NCBI GenBank assembly: GCA_019637175.1
Contig: JAHBWD010000003.1
Coordinates: forward strand, 124,001 to 188,000
Direction of reading: 5' to 3'
Source of the DNA: Labilithrix sp.
GTDB taxonomy: Bacteria; Myxococcota_A; Polyangia; Polyangiales; Polyangiaceae
DNA length: 64,000 nt
Shown here: positions 34,827-43,731 of the stretch, in pieces
Layout of the letters: every line of letters starts with the position of its first letter
How positions within the stretch are numbered: the first letter of the stretch is position 1
The notes under the pieces: model-generated
What the model was told of the DNA's origin: nothing
Seen by the model: only the letters and a program-made list of their open reading frames with translations
Databases searched by the model: none
Position numbers and translations under genes: made by a program

Positions 34827-35582
34827 TCAGCTCGCGGTCCAGTACTTGATGCAGAGATCGTCCGTCACGTGACGGACCGAGAGCACCGGCGCGATCGCGG
34901 TCGACGGCGCGGGGCGCGGAGCGCCCGAAGGACGCGGCGCGATCGCGATCGCGAGCGGGCGCGTGTCGGCCTCGGGCCCACACAGGCTCGCGCCCGCGCG
35001 CACCGCGGCCGCGCTGCCGGGCCGAGAGGCGATCGTGAGGCGACCGAGCGTGAGCGGCGTTCCGCGCGAGGCGCCGAGGCGCACGACGACGCCGCGCGCA
35101 CCGGACGGATCCTCGTCGGGCAGATCGAGCACGGTGCGCACGCGGAGCGCCGCCATGCTCCCCGGCGCGAGCGCGCGTGACAGCGCCTCGCGCTCCACGT
35201 GCACCACGACGCCGGCCATCGTGTCGCGCCCGAGGAGCGGGTGCGCGCTCGGCGGACGGCGCGGCGCACGATCGATCGCGAGCGCCTCGCCCGCGTCGCC
35301 CTCCTCCGGCTCGAGAGCGCCGTCGCCGACGGCGACGAGGTGCGCGTCGATCGCGCGCGGGGTGCCCGGCGCGCCGAAGGCGACGTAGAAGTCGAGCGGC
35401 TCGCCGTTCCAATCGCCGCGCGGCAGGTTCACCTCTTCGATCACGACGAGGTGGCCCGTGCCGATCTCGACCCGCACGCGCGGGATCGACGGGAGCATGG
35501 GCAGCGGAGCGAGTGGAGGCGAAGGCGCCGCGAAGAGCGGCATCGCGAGCGCGAGAGCGAGCCTCGCCGCCGGCGCCTTCAC
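34827..35582 (-). CDS. Secreted protein of unknown function
   Basis: A 251-residue product from GTG 35582 with a signal peptide (LALALAMPLFAAP). The mature region is beta-rich (VRVEIGTGHLVVIEEVNLPRG, WNGEPLDFYVAFGAPG) with Arg/Pro-rich loops and ends DDLCIKYWTAS. Only one or two cysteines occur, near the C-terminus. No catalytic motif is seen. It is last in a minus-strand set after miaE and a 452-residue protein, 26 bp from the latter. Confidence 0.55.
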   Translation of the reverse strand: MKAPAARLALALAMPLFAAPSPPLAPLPMLPSIPRVRVEIGTGHLVVIEEVNLPRGDWNGEPLDFYVAFGAPGTPRAIDAHLVAVGDGALEPEEGDAGEALAIDRAPRRPPSAHPLLGRDTMAGVVVHVEREALSRALAPGSMAALRVRTVLDLPDEDPSGARGVVVRLGASRGTPLTLGRLTIASRPGSAAAVRAGASLCGPEADTRPLAIAIAPRPSGAPRPAPSTAIAPVLSVRHVTDDLCIKYWTAS

Positions 35583-35608
35583 GCTCTCGCTCCGCCCGCG
35601 GCGGAGGC

Positions 35609-36967
35609 TCAACCGAGCGCCTCCTCGAAGGCGCGCGCCACGTTCGCCGGCGCGCCTTCGGCCGGAGGATCGGCGTCGAACGCAGGTCCGCACGCGAGGC
35701 TCGCGAGGTGGGCGCCCGCCTTGGGGTTCGCGAACCAATCTTCGTCGAAGCGATCGACGAGCTGGTGCACGAACGCGTGAGCGTCGAGCAGCGCGCGGAT
35801 CCGCGCGGCATCGACGACCCGCGCCGCCGGCCACGCGCCTTCGAGCGACGCGGGCAGCGGCGCGCCGAAGAGGCGCGACGTCAGCTCCTCGAAGACCACG
35901 CGCGCATCGGCCGGCGCGGCCGAGGCGAGCAGCACGCGCACCGCGAGGGTTCGCGCGTGGAGGAGCATCGACGTGCGGAGGTGCCGCGACTGCGCGAGCG
36001 CGAGGCGCGACGGCAGCCCGAGCACCCTGCGCTGGAACGGCGGCGACGCGAGCGCGGTCGCGATCGCGTGACCGAAGCGGTACGCAGCGACCGGATACGG
36101 ATCGCGCGCGACGGCGAAGGGCGTCGAGCGCGGCGCGCCCGCGGAGCGGAGCGCCGCGCCCCACTGCGAGGCGGCGCGGAGGAAGGTCGCGCCGCCGATC
36201 GGCGCAGGCAACGGCCCCGGATCGAACGCGCGCGGCGCGAGCGCGCGAAAGGCGTCGTCGAGCCAGCGCGCGTTCAGGTGCGCGGGCCACCCGTCGCGCG
36301 CGCCCTTCGCGAGCGCGAGCTGGATCGCCGACGACGCCGTCCACGGACCTTCATGCTCCCGGCGGGCGCGCCGGAGGATCTCGGCCGAGAGCGGCTCCGT
36401 GGCGTCGAGGAGCGCGCGAGACAACGCTCGCAGATCGATGTCGGGCGCGGCGAGCGCGTCCGCGTCGGCGAGGCCGAGCCTCCGCGCGGCCTCCGCGCGA
36501 CGCGCGTGACGCTCGCGACGGACGGCGGCGACGGGCGCGGCGAGATCGCCCGCGCGCTCGAGCGCGAGCGCGGCGAGCGACGCGGTCTTTGCCGTGAGGA
36601 TCGCGCGCGTCGCGTCGGCGAACGTCGGCAGCTCCGCGGCCGCCTTCTGCCGCTCGGTGAGGCGCGGATCGATCGCGTGGATCGCCTCCGCTTCGTCGAC
36701 CGAGAGCTCGTGATCGATGCGCGCCTGGAGCAGCTCGTGCACCCAGCGCAGGAGCGCGTCACGGAGCGCGTTCGGCTCGAGCTCGAGGAGCGCGCGGTAC
36801 GTCGACTGCCCGGCGGTGTGACGGAGCCCGTCGAAGGGATCGAAGTCGCGCGCCTTCGCGCGCGTCTCCTCGAGCGGAGCGCGCAGCCACGCGTCACGCT
36901 TCTCGACGCGCGCCGCGGCGGCGCGCACGTCGCGGTCGAGAGCCGTAGGGTCGATCGCGGCGCCCAT
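35609..36967 (-). CDS. Hypothetical helical protein, 452 aa
   Basis: Starts at ATG 36967, 7 bp after the miaE stop, so it is probably cotranscribed with it. It is Ala/Arg/Leu-rich and largely alpha-helical. The recognisable sub-sequence WVHELLQARIDHELSVDEAEA resembles metallopeptidase helices but lacks HExxH, so no protease claim is made. There is no signal peptide or transmembrane segment. The family was not recognised. Confidence 0.6.
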   Translation of the reverse strand: MGAAIDPTALDRDVRAAAARVEKRDAWLRAPLEETRAKARDFDPFDGLRHTAGQSTYRALLELEPNALRDALLRWVHELLQARIDHELSVDEAEAIHAIDPRLTERQKAAAELPTFADATRAILTAKTASLAALALERAGDLAAPVAAVRRERHARRAEAARRLGLADADALAAPDIDLRALSRALLDATEPLSAEILRRARREHEGPWTASSAIQLALAKGARDGWPAHLNARWLDDAFRALAPRAFDPGPLPAPIGGATFLRAASQWGAALRSAGAPRSTPFAVARDPYPVAAYRFGHAIATALASPPFQRRVLGLPSRLALAQSRHLRTSMLLHARTLAVRVLLASAAPADARVVFEELTSRLFGAPLPASLEGAWPAARVVDAARIRALLDAHAFVHQLVDRFDEDWFANPKAGAHLASLACGPAFDADPPAEGAPANVARAFEEALG

Positions 36968-36974
36968 GCGCGAC

Positions 36975-37613
36975 TCAGCCGTGAACGGTCGCGCGGCGAT
37001 CGCGCTCGGTGAGCGACCGCACGATCGCCCCTTCGGCGTCGGCGAGGTGCGCGAGGCGCACCTGCACGATCGAGTCGATGTCGCGCGCGGCCCCTTTGCC
37101 GCGCCAGTGCCCCGCCTGCGCCTGCGTCGCGAGATCGACGTAGGTTCGGTAGTGGCGCGCCTCGCAGGCGAACAGCTCTTCGTAGAAGACGCGCAGCTCG
37201 ACGCTCGTGTCGGCCGGAAGCGCGTCGAGCAGGAGCTTGAACCGCTCGCACGATCGCGCCTCGATGAGCGCGCCGACGAGGAGGCGATCGACGAGCGGTG
37301 GCACGTCCGCCTGGGGCAGGGCGCCCATGGCGCGACGGAGCTCGGCGGCGTACGCGTCGACCGGCGGGGCGCCGAGCGAGAGGCCGCGCCGCTCGAGGAA
37401 CGCGATGACGCGACGAAAGTGATCGAGCTCTTCGCGCGCGAGATCGGTGAGCGCACGCACGAGACCGAGGTCGCTCGAGTGGCGCACGACGAGCGAGAGC
37501 GCGTTCGTCGCCGCCTTCATCTCGCAGTGCGCGTGATCGACGAGCACCGCGTCGAGATCGCCCACCGCTTGCTTCGCCCAGGCGGGATCGGTCGGGGTGC
37601 GCAGGCAGAACAT
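36975..37613 (-). CDS. miaE: tRNA-(ms2io6A37) hydroxylase, MiaE-like
   Basis: A 212-residue diiron ferritin-like four-helix protein. Iron-ligand motifs are readable in order: DHAHCEMKA, REELDHFRRV, EARSCERF and EARHYRTY (two E-x-x-H pairs). MiaE hydroxylates 2-methylthio-N6-isopentenyladenosine at position 37 of tRNAs in an O2-dependent reaction. The length matches the short bacterial form. ATG 37613 gives MFCLRTPTDPAW, a normal start for the family. Confidence 0.92.
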   Translation of the reverse strand: MFCLRTPTDPAWAKQAVGDLDAVLVDHAHCEMKAATNALSLVVRHSSDLGLVRALTDLAREELDHFRRVIAFLERRGLSLGAPPVDAYAAELRRAMGALPQADVPPLVDRLLVGALIEARSCERFKLLLDALPADTSVELRVFYEELFACEARHYRTYVDLATQAQAGHWRGKGAARDIDSIVQVRLAHLADAEGAIVRSLTERDRRATVHG

Positions 37614-37687
37614 CTCGCCCGTGGCTTAGCACGGCGTCGGTCGGCGTGCATTTTGTCGCGGCGCCGCGCGCTCCTCTCGCGTCGACG

Positions 37688-38263
37688 TCACGCGGGCGAG
37701 GGCGGCGGCTTCTCCTTCTCCGCGGGCTTGCCATCTCTTCGCCGCACACCCACGCGGCCACCCCACGCGGCGAACGCGACCGCGACGACGAGCGGGACCA
37801 CGACCGAGACGAGCGCGGCGACGCCGCCCTCCGCGAGGACGCGCCAGGAGACGAAGAGCGCGACGAGCGAGGTGACGACACCGGAAGCGGCGGCGTGCTT
37901 CACCGCCGTGCCGGTGCCGAAGCGCCCGACGAGGTAGCCGCCGCCGAACGCCGCGAGGCCGAACGCGAGCACGTGAGGCAGAGTCTGCGACGCCGTCCAG
38001 CGGAAGCGCTCTTCGGCGCTCATCGCCGCGAACGCGAGATCGACCTCCTCGCGCGTCGGCGACTGGCCGAAGCGGGAGACGACGATGCTCCTCGCGAACG
38101 CCTGCGCGCCGTACGCGAGCGGAAGCCAGGCGGCGAACGTCGCCACGGTGCCGAAGCCGATCCAGTGCCACGGCGGGCGCGGCTCGATCTCGTCGTCGCC
38201 CGCGCCGCCGTCGCTCGCCGGCGGGGGCGACTGGATCACGGGGAGTCGACGTCGCTCGGCCAC
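37688..38263 (-). CDS. Integral membrane protein of unknown function
   Basis: 191 residues from GTG 38263. About four hydrophobic segments are visible (WIGFGTVATFAAWLPLAYG; LPHVLAFGLAAFGGGYLVG; SGVVTSLVALFVSW; VSVVVPLVVAVAFAAWGG). A cytosolic charged tail follows (KPAEKEKPPPSPA). The domain between the first two helices has a charged soluble loop (FGQSPTREEVDLAF). The family was not recognised. It is divergent from the thioesterase gene, with 55 bp between the starts. Confidence 0.6.
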   Translation of the reverse strand: MAERRRLPVIQSPPPASDGGAGDDEIEPRPPWHWIGFGTVATFAAWLPLAYGAQAFARSIVVSRFGQSPTREEVDLAFAAMSAEERFRWTASQTLPHVLAFGLAAFGGGYLVGRFGTGTAVKHAAASGVVTSLVALFVSWRVLAEGGVAALVSVVVPLVVAVAFAAWGGRVGVRRRDGKPAEKEKPPPSPA

Positions 38264-38318
38264 GACCGACAGCGTAGACGATAGAGCGTCCTCGCGCCCG
38301 TTGTGGTACGGCGCCCGG

Positions 38319-38750
38319 GTGAACGACGAGGAGCTCGACCCCACGCGCACCACGACCACGACGTCTCAGCGCGTGCGCTTCTGCGAGACCGATCTGATGG
38401 GGATCGTCCACCACGCGAGCTACCTCGTGTATTTCGAGGTCGGGCGCGTCGAGTGGCTCCGGCAGCGCGGCGTGACGTACGCCGATTGGGCTTCGCGCGG
38501 CATCCACTTGCCGGTCGTCGACGCCCAGATTCGATACAAGACGCCCTCGCGCTTCGACGACCTGCTCACCATCGAGACCACGCTCTCGCAGCTTCGGGCG
38601 GTCTCGCTCCAGTTCACGTATCGCGTGCGTCGCGACGACACCTTGATCGCCGAGGGCGCGACGCGCCTCGCGTGCGTCGACGGGCAGCACAAGCTCTTCC
38701 GCATCGACGCGGCGATGCGAGAGGTGCTCCTCTCGGCGCCCAAGCTCTGA
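38319..38750 (+). CDS. YbgC/4-hydroxybenzoyl-CoA-type acyl-CoA thioesterase
   Basis: A 143-residue hot-dog-fold thioesterase with the signature CETDLMGIVHHASYLVYFEVGRVEWLR (in parts). It includes the catalytic acid in ETD and the helix HHASYLVYFE; the strand VDAQIRYKTPSRFDDLL follows. These enzymes hydrolyse acyl-CoA; YbgC relatives are tied to envelope phospholipid metabolism. GTG 38319 is chosen as the start because it sits just before the family core. No tol-pal genes are adjacent. Its stop abuts the kinase stop at 38751. Confidence 0.9.
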   Translation: MNDEELDPTRTTTTTSQRVRFCETDLMGIVHHASYLVYFEVGRVEWLRQRGVTYADWASRGIHLPVVDAQIRYKTPSRFDDLLTIETTLSQLRAVSLQFTYRVRRDDTLIAEGATRLACVDGQHKLFRIDAAMREVLLSAPKL

Positions 38751-40115
38751 TCAACACGCCGCGTGCAGCAGCGCGCACGTGCCCATGAACATCGCGCCGA
38801 GGACGATCGCGAGGATCGTGATCACCATGCCGACCGACGGCCCAGGCGAAGGCGTCGGCTGGCGCACCACGCGCATCGTGTGAGGCACGGCGCCTCCCGG
38901 GGGCGGCGTCATGCGCGGCGGCGACATCGCCGCCGCCTGCGCGCTCATCGGGTGAATCGCGTGAATCGGTTGAGCCGGATGTGGCGCGAGAGGCGCCGCG
39001 TGACCGCCTGGGCCCGTCGCGAGGCTCGGCCCCATCGGCGGCAGCGGTTGAGCGTGCCCGCTCGGCGCGGCCGGCGCGCCCGATCCCGCGCGCGAGATCC
39101 CGACGCCCGGGGGCGCGTGCGGCGACGGCTTCGTCTCCGGGTTCACCGTCATGCTCATGGAGCTGACCGCGCTCGGCGGATGGTGCGTCACGCGCGGCGC
39201 CTGACGCGCGGTCGCGAGCGCCTGCCAGAAGTCGGCGACGCTGGCGTAGCGGCCCTTGGGATCCACCGTGAGCGCGCGCCGGCAGGCGACCTCGATCGCG
39301 TCGGGGACGTTCGCCCCGCGCTGCCGCGGCGTGGGCCGCACGGTGGGATCGGTCGCGGCCTTGAGCAAGGTCACGACGTCGCGACCCTCGACCGGCGGGC
39401 GATCGGTCAAGAGCTCCGTGAAGACGAGCGCGAGCGCGTAGACGTCGGTCGGCAGGCCCGTCACGCCGATGCGCGGATCGAGCTGCTCGGGCGCCGCGTA
39501 GAGCCAGGTGAACGACGCGAACGGGCTCTGCGTCCCGGCGGCCTCGCCGTCGCGGATGATCTTGGCGATGCCGAAGTCGAGGACCTTCACCCGCAAGCCG
39601 TCGCCGTCGGGCACGAGGAAGAAGTTCGCCGGCTTGACGTCGCGGTGCGCGACCTTGCGCTGGTGGGCGACCGAGAGCCCTTGGGCCGCGGGCTCGAGGA
39701 TCGCGAGCGCCTCGTCGAGCGTGCGGCCCTGCATCCGCGCGCGGCGGCGGAGGGCGAGATCCTCCGCGAGCGAGCAGCCGTCGAGCCACTCGAGCACCAT
39801 GAAAGGCGCCCAGTGCCCGGAGGGCGTCGTCGCGGCGCCGAAGTCGATCGAGCGCACGATGTGGAGCGACTGCGACGACAGCGTATAGAGGATCTTCGCC
39901 TCGTCTTTGAACTTGGCGAACAGGGCGTCTTGCACGCGGCGGTCATCCGCCGAGAGGACCTTGAGCGCCTTGATCGCGACGGGCTGCTCGAGCGAGAAAT
40001 GCCAGCCCTTGTAGACGACCCCGAAGCCGCCTTCGCCGATGACGGCGTCGACGCGGTACTGGTTGTCCAGCGTGGTCCCGACGAGGCCGAAGGGATCCTG
40101 GAGCTGCGTCGCCAC
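38751..40115 (-). CDS. Ser/Thr protein kinase with C-terminal membrane anchor
   Basis: 454 residues from GTG 40115 (a TTG lies six codons upstream). Kinase motifs are IGEGGFGVVYKG, VAIKALKV, HRDVKPANFFLV, LDFGIAKI and YAAPEQ, with a roughly 290-residue catalytic domain. A long low-complexity Pro/Gly/His/Met linker follows. One transmembrane helix lies near the C-terminus (VITILAIVLGAMFMGTCALL), ending in Cys, so the kinase faces the cytosol. All catalytic residues are intact. It is an orphan kinase with no FHA or regulator gene nearby. Confidence 0.92.
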   Translation of the reverse strand: MATQLQDPFGLVGTTLDNQYRVDAVIGEGGFGVVYKGWHFSLEQPVAIKALKVLSADDRRVQDALFAKFKDEAKILYTLSSQSLHIVRSIDFGAATTPSGHWAPFMVLEWLDGCSLAEDLALRRRARMQGRTLDEALAILEPAAQGLSVAHQRKVAHRDVKPANFFLVPDGDGLRVKVLDFGIAKIIRDGEAAGTQSPFASFTWLYAAPEQLDPRIGVTGLPTDVYALALVFTELLTDRPPVEGRDVVTLLKAATDPTVRPTPRQRGANVPDAIEVACRRALTVDPKGRYASVADFWQALATARQAPRVTHHPPSAVSSMSMTVNPETKPSPHAPPGVGISRAGSGAPAAPSGHAQPLPPMGPSLATGPGGHAAPLAPHPAQPIHAIHPMSAQAAAMSPPRMTPPPGGAVPHTMRVVRQPTPSPGPSVGMVITILAIVLGAMFMGTCALLHAAC

Positions 40116-40183
40116 GCTCTCACCGTAGCGCAACTACCGCTGGTTGTTTCATCCGCCGCCGTCGTTCGCTAGACTGCGCGTCG

Positions 40184-40573
40184 TTGCGTACGCTGCACAC
40201 GCTGCTCTTCGGCACGATGCTCGCGGTCTCCGCCGCGGCGTGCAAGCACCCCGGCTCGGCGAAGCTCGAGGGTCATTGGAAGGGCACGCGCGCCGACGGC
40301 GTTCCCCCCGGCGTGCAAGACGCAGCCAACAGCTTCGCGCTCGGCACCGAGATCATCGTCAAGGGCAACCAGATCACCGTCACGACACCGGCGGCCAAGG
40401 GCCAGACCTCGACCTACGTCGTCGACGACGAGAACAAGACCACGGTCGTGCTCCACACGGAGAAGGACGGCCCGAACGCCAAAGAGACGTTCGCGCTCGG
40501 CGAAGACGGCAAGACGATGACCTGGCGCCTCGGTGAAGGCCGCACGATCGTCTTCCAGAAGGTCCAAGACTGA
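40184..40573 (+). CDS. Small predicted lipoprotein
   Basis: 129 residues from TTG 40184; a lipobox SAAAC-K follows (Cys about 20, Lys at +2). The mature part is one small lipocalin-like beta unit (LEGHWKGTRADG, then KGNQITVTTP, EDGKTMTWRLGEGRTIVF) and reads like a binding protein of the 'TIGR03066/DUF-like' small lipoprotein type. Function unknown. It is divergent from the kinase gene, with 68 bp between the starts. Confidence 0.65.
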   Translation: MRTLHTLLFGTMLAVSAAACKHPGSAKLEGHWKGTRADGVPPGVQDAANSFALGTEIIVKGNQITVTTPAAKGQTSTYVVDDENKTTVVLHTEKDGPNAKETFALGEDGKTMTWRLGEGRTIVFQKVQD

Positions 40574-40606
40574 GCGCGTCTAAACGCGCTCGAAGACTTC
40601 GCGCTT

Positions 40607-43588
40607 TCAGCGGCGGACTTGCTCGCGCGGGACGCGCAGCGTCAACGTGCGCTCGCCCCGCCTGATCTTCACGACGACATCGTCGTGGACGGGCCCCGAG
40701 AGCCGCGCGCGCGCGTCGGTGATCGATCGCACGGGCGCGCCGCCCACCTCGACGACGACGTCGAACGCCGCGAGGCCCGCGCGCTCGGCCTCGCTGCCGT
40801 CGGCGACCGCGACGATGACCACCTCGGCGGCGTTCACGCCGGGCGCGGTCTCACCGAGGGTGACCGCGACGCCGCCGGTGGCGAGAGGCTCCGCGGGCGT
40901 GCCCTCGCCACGCGCGATGACGATCTTGACGCCGTCGGTCGTACGCCCGCCGATGACGCGCACGCCCGTCACGCGCGCGCGCCCGACGTCGGGCGCGTAC
41001 GCCTCGAGCACGACGTTGCCCTCGGCGAGCTCGCCGAGGCGAAAGCGACCGCGCCCGTCGGCCACGGCCATCCCCGGAGGGAGCCCCGACGCCGGAAGAA
41101 ACGTCGGCACCGCGTCTCTCGCCACGCGCGCGCCGGGCACGGGATCGCCCTTCGCGTCGGTGACGACGCCCTCGACGATGCCCTCTTCGGGCAGCTCGAT
41201 CTTCGGGATCTCGGTCGCGCGACGGCCGCCGCGATCCTCGACCACGACGTCGCGCACGCTGGGCGCGCGCCCCTTCGCGCGAACGCGCAGGCGCGCCGGC
41301 CCGGGCGACAGATCGGCGAGGGTGTAGGCGCCCTCCTTGTTCGTCTTCGTGTGGCGCGTTCCCGTCTCGGTCTGGAGCGTCACCTCGGCGCCGTCGATCG
41401 GCTCGCGACGATTCGCCCAGACCTCGCCGGTCACGCTCTCGGCGGTGGCGAGGGCCACCTCGAGCGACGGCATCTCCGGCGTCGTCACCACGATCTTCGC
41501 GGCGCGACCGGGCGCGCGCACCTCGACGCGAACGGCGAGGCCCCTCGCGCTGGCGAGCTCGGCTTCGCCGCGACGGTCGGTGAACGCGGTCACGCGGAGC
41601 GCCTCCGAGGGATCGAGCGAGACCGCGGAGATCTGCGCGGCCTCGATCGCCGCGCCGCGATCGGTCGTGACCTTCACCGGCAGCGGCGGCCGCGCCTCGG
41701 GGAGCGTGATCTCGACCGACTTCTTGCCGCCCTCGGGGACGGCGACCTCGACGCGCGCCGCGACTTGCGTCGCGTCGTCGTCGCGCGAGACGAGCAGCGT
41801 GAGCGCGTCCGGGATCGACGCGAACGCGAACGAGCCGTCCGTGCCCGTGCGCGTGATGCGCTCGAGCGATCCTCGCGTCGCGAGCGCGGTGACCTGCGCG
41901 CCGGCGACGGGTCGCCCGCGCGTGTCGACGACGCGCCCTTCGACCGATCCGCCGCGCGAGAGGACGACGTCGATCTTCGCCTCCTTCTCCGAGGCGAGGG
42001 TGACGACGTCGCTCATGGTCTCGACGTACTGCGGGTGCCTCACGAGCACGCGCACCCGGCCGGGCGAGACGGGTGAGGCTTTGTAGGTCCCGTCGCGCGC
42101 GGAGACCCAGGGATCGGCGCTCGCCTGCCCGGGCGTCGCGGGCGGCAGGTTCCCGAGCAGCGCCGGACCGCGCGGGATGGGAGGCACCGGGCCGGGCATC
42201 ACGCCGAGCTGACCCGCGGGCAGCAGCGGCCGCGGGCCCGCGAGGGCGACGCTGAAGTGCGCGTCGCGAAACGAGGCGCGCTGCGGATCTTCGTCGATGG
42301 GCATGCCCTCGAGATCGGTGCCGACGACGCGGATCGTCGCGCCGTCGACGGCGTAGCCGCGCGTGTCGACGATCCGCCCGACGAGCGAGCCTCCGCGGAG
42401 GAGCGCGATCTTCACCTCCGGGGGCGCGGGATCCTCGACGCGCACGGCGCCCTTCGACACGAAGCCGTCGGCGCGCGCCGAGAGCGTGGCCGCGACGCGC
42501 GCGATCGGACCGAGGACGACGCGCCCATGCTTGTCGGTGAGGCCTTCGAGCGGAAAGGGCGAGAGACCTCCCTCGGCGAGGGTGACCTGCGCGCGAGGGA
42601 TCCCCTCCTCGTCGTCGAGCGCGCGCCCGCCTTGAGGATCGACCACGCGCGCGGCGATCATCACGCCCGGGGCGAGCCTGAGCTCGATCGCCTTCTCCTC
42701 GCCGCGCGCGACGAGCACCCCGAGCTCGAGCGGCGAGACGTTCGCGCCCTTCACGGCGCGGAGCGAGTACGATCCCGGATCGAGGCCGCCGATGCGCACG
42801 CCGCCGTCCTCCGACGTCTCGGCGACGCGCGCGGGCCAGAGCGCCGGCGAAGCGACGAGCACGCGCGCGCCGGCGGCCGGCGCGCCGCTCTCCGAGACGA
42901 CCTTCACGAGCAGCGCGCCTTGCTTGCCGAGCGTGATCACGCACGGCGCGTCTTCGGCGACGCGACGGCGCGTGATCTCTTCGTAGCCCGGCGCGCGCAC
43001 GGTGACGGTGAACGGACCCTCGCCGAGGCGGCCGACGCGCGCGCGGCCCTCGCCGTCGGTGCGCGCCCCGACGGGGAACGGGTCCGATCCGCGGACCTCG
43101 ATCTCGGCGCCCGCGATCGGCGCGTTCGCGCCCGTCGCGTCGGCCTTCACCACGACGTCGAGCGCGTGCTCGACGCCGAGCACGAGATCGAGCCGACGCG
43201 CGCCCGAGACGATCACCACCATCTGCGACGCCCGCGCGCGGCCTTCGGCCTCCGCGACGATCCAGTGCTCCGCGCGCGGCAACGAGCGCAGCGAAGCGCG
43301 CCCCTCCGCGTCGGTGAACGCGTCGCCGGCGGCGTGCGCGCGACCGTCGAGGATCGCGAACGCCCGCACGCGCGCGCCGGCGACCGCGACCGCATCGGTA
43401 CCCGCGACGACGACGTCGAGTGCGCCGTCGCGATCTGCAACGTCCTCGGGAAGCGGAGCCGCAGTCAGCTCGAGCAGCACCGGGCGGAGCGCCGCGCCGG
43501 GCCAGCTCGCGACATAGAGGAGAGAGGCGAGCACCACCATCACGCGCACGACCGCGACGAGACCCCGGAAACGGGCCACGCGCGACAT
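40607..43588 (-). CDS. Membrane-tethered protein with many carboxypeptidase-regulatory-like modules and a C-terminal PDZ
   Basis: 993 residues from ATG 43588 (GTG 43606 is an alternative). An N-terminal hydrophobic segment (VMVVLASLLYVASWPG) acts as signal or anchor. It is followed by about eight to ten beta-sandwich repeats of the CarboxypepD_reg type, each with a VxGRVVDtrGrPVaGA-like element and a DG..sl..l element (for example GSVEGRVVDTRGRPVAGAQV; EGVVTDAKGDPVPGARV). The last 85 residues form a PDZ-like domain (AEVVIVAVADGSEAERAGLAAFDVVVEVGG, in parts). It is probably a periplasmic or surface adhesive/scaffold protein. The PDZ could bind protein C-termini or peptides. No catalytic site is seen. 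Confidence 0.75.
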   Translation of the reverse strand: MSRVARFRGLVAVVRVMVVLASLLYVASWPGAALRPVLLELTAAPLPEDVADRDGALDVVVAGTDAVAVAGARVRAFAILDGRAHAAGDAFTDAEGRASLRSLPRAEHWIVAEAEGRARASQMVVIVSGARRLDLVLGVEHALDVVVKADATGANAPIAGAEIEVRGSDPFPVGARTDGEGRARVGRLGEGPFTVTVRAPGYEEITRRRVAEDAPCVITLGKQGALLVKVVSESGAPAAGARVLVASPALWPARVAETSEDGGVRIGGLDPGSYSLRAVKGANVSPLELGVLVARGEEKAIELRLAPGVMIAARVVDPQGGRALDDEEGIPRAQVTLAEGGLSPFPLEGLTDKHGRVVLGPIARVAATLSARADGFVSKGAVRVEDPAPPEVKIALLRGGSLVGRIVDTRGYAVDGATIRVVGTDLEGMPIDEDPQRASFRDAHFSVALAGPRPLLPAGQLGVMPGPVPPIPRGPALLGNLPPATPGQASADPWVSARDGTYKASPVSPGRVRVLVRHPQYVETMSDVVTLASEKEAKIDVVLSRGGSVEGRVVDTRGRPVAGAQVTALATRGSLERITRTGTDGSFAFASIPDALTLLVSRDDDATQVAARVEVAVPEGGKKSVEITLPEARPPLPVKVTTDRGAAIEAAQISAVSLDPSEALRVTAFTDRRGEAELASARGLAVRVEVRAPGRAAKIVVTTPEMPSLEVALATAESVTGEVWANRREPIDGAEVTLQTETGTRHTKTNKEGAYTLADLSPGPARLRVRAKGRAPSVRDVVVEDRGGRRATEIPKIELPEEGIVEGVVTDAKGDPVPGARVARDAVPTFLPASGLPPGMAVADGRGRFRLGELAEGNVVLEAYAPDVGRARVTGVRVIGGRTTDGVKIVIARGEGTPAEPLATGGVAVTLGETAPGVNAAEVVIVAVADGSEAERAGLAAFDVVVEVGGAPVRSITDARARLSGPVHDDVVVKIRRGERTLTLRVPREQVRR

Positions 43589-43658
43589 GTGTGAGGAGGA
43601 AGGCACGACGGTCGTCCTGGAAACCCGCGGGCTTCTCCGTTATGTCGCCGGCGCCGCT

Positions 43659-43694
43659 CTTTTTCCGCTACTTTTTCTGCTACTTTTTTCGGGT
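43659..43694 (+). repeat. Three tandem 12-bp T-rich repeats in a divergent promoter region
   Basis: Three adjacent units: CTTTTTCCGCTA (43659-43670), CTTTTTCTGCTA (43671-43682) and CTTTTTTCGGGT (43683-43694, degenerate). They lie in the 143-bp spacer between two divergent envelope-protein genes, on an otherwise GC-rich background. They may bind a regulator or wrap DNA. Confidence 0.55.
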
Positions 43695-43731
43695 GGGAGC
43701 CGCCGCGAGAGGACCACGCGCCCGAGCCGGC

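Noticed and set aside
35609..36967. Possible metallopeptidase identity for the 452-residue protein
   Set aside because: A helical HELLQARIDHE-like stretch suggested it, but no HExxH motif or other zinc site exists.
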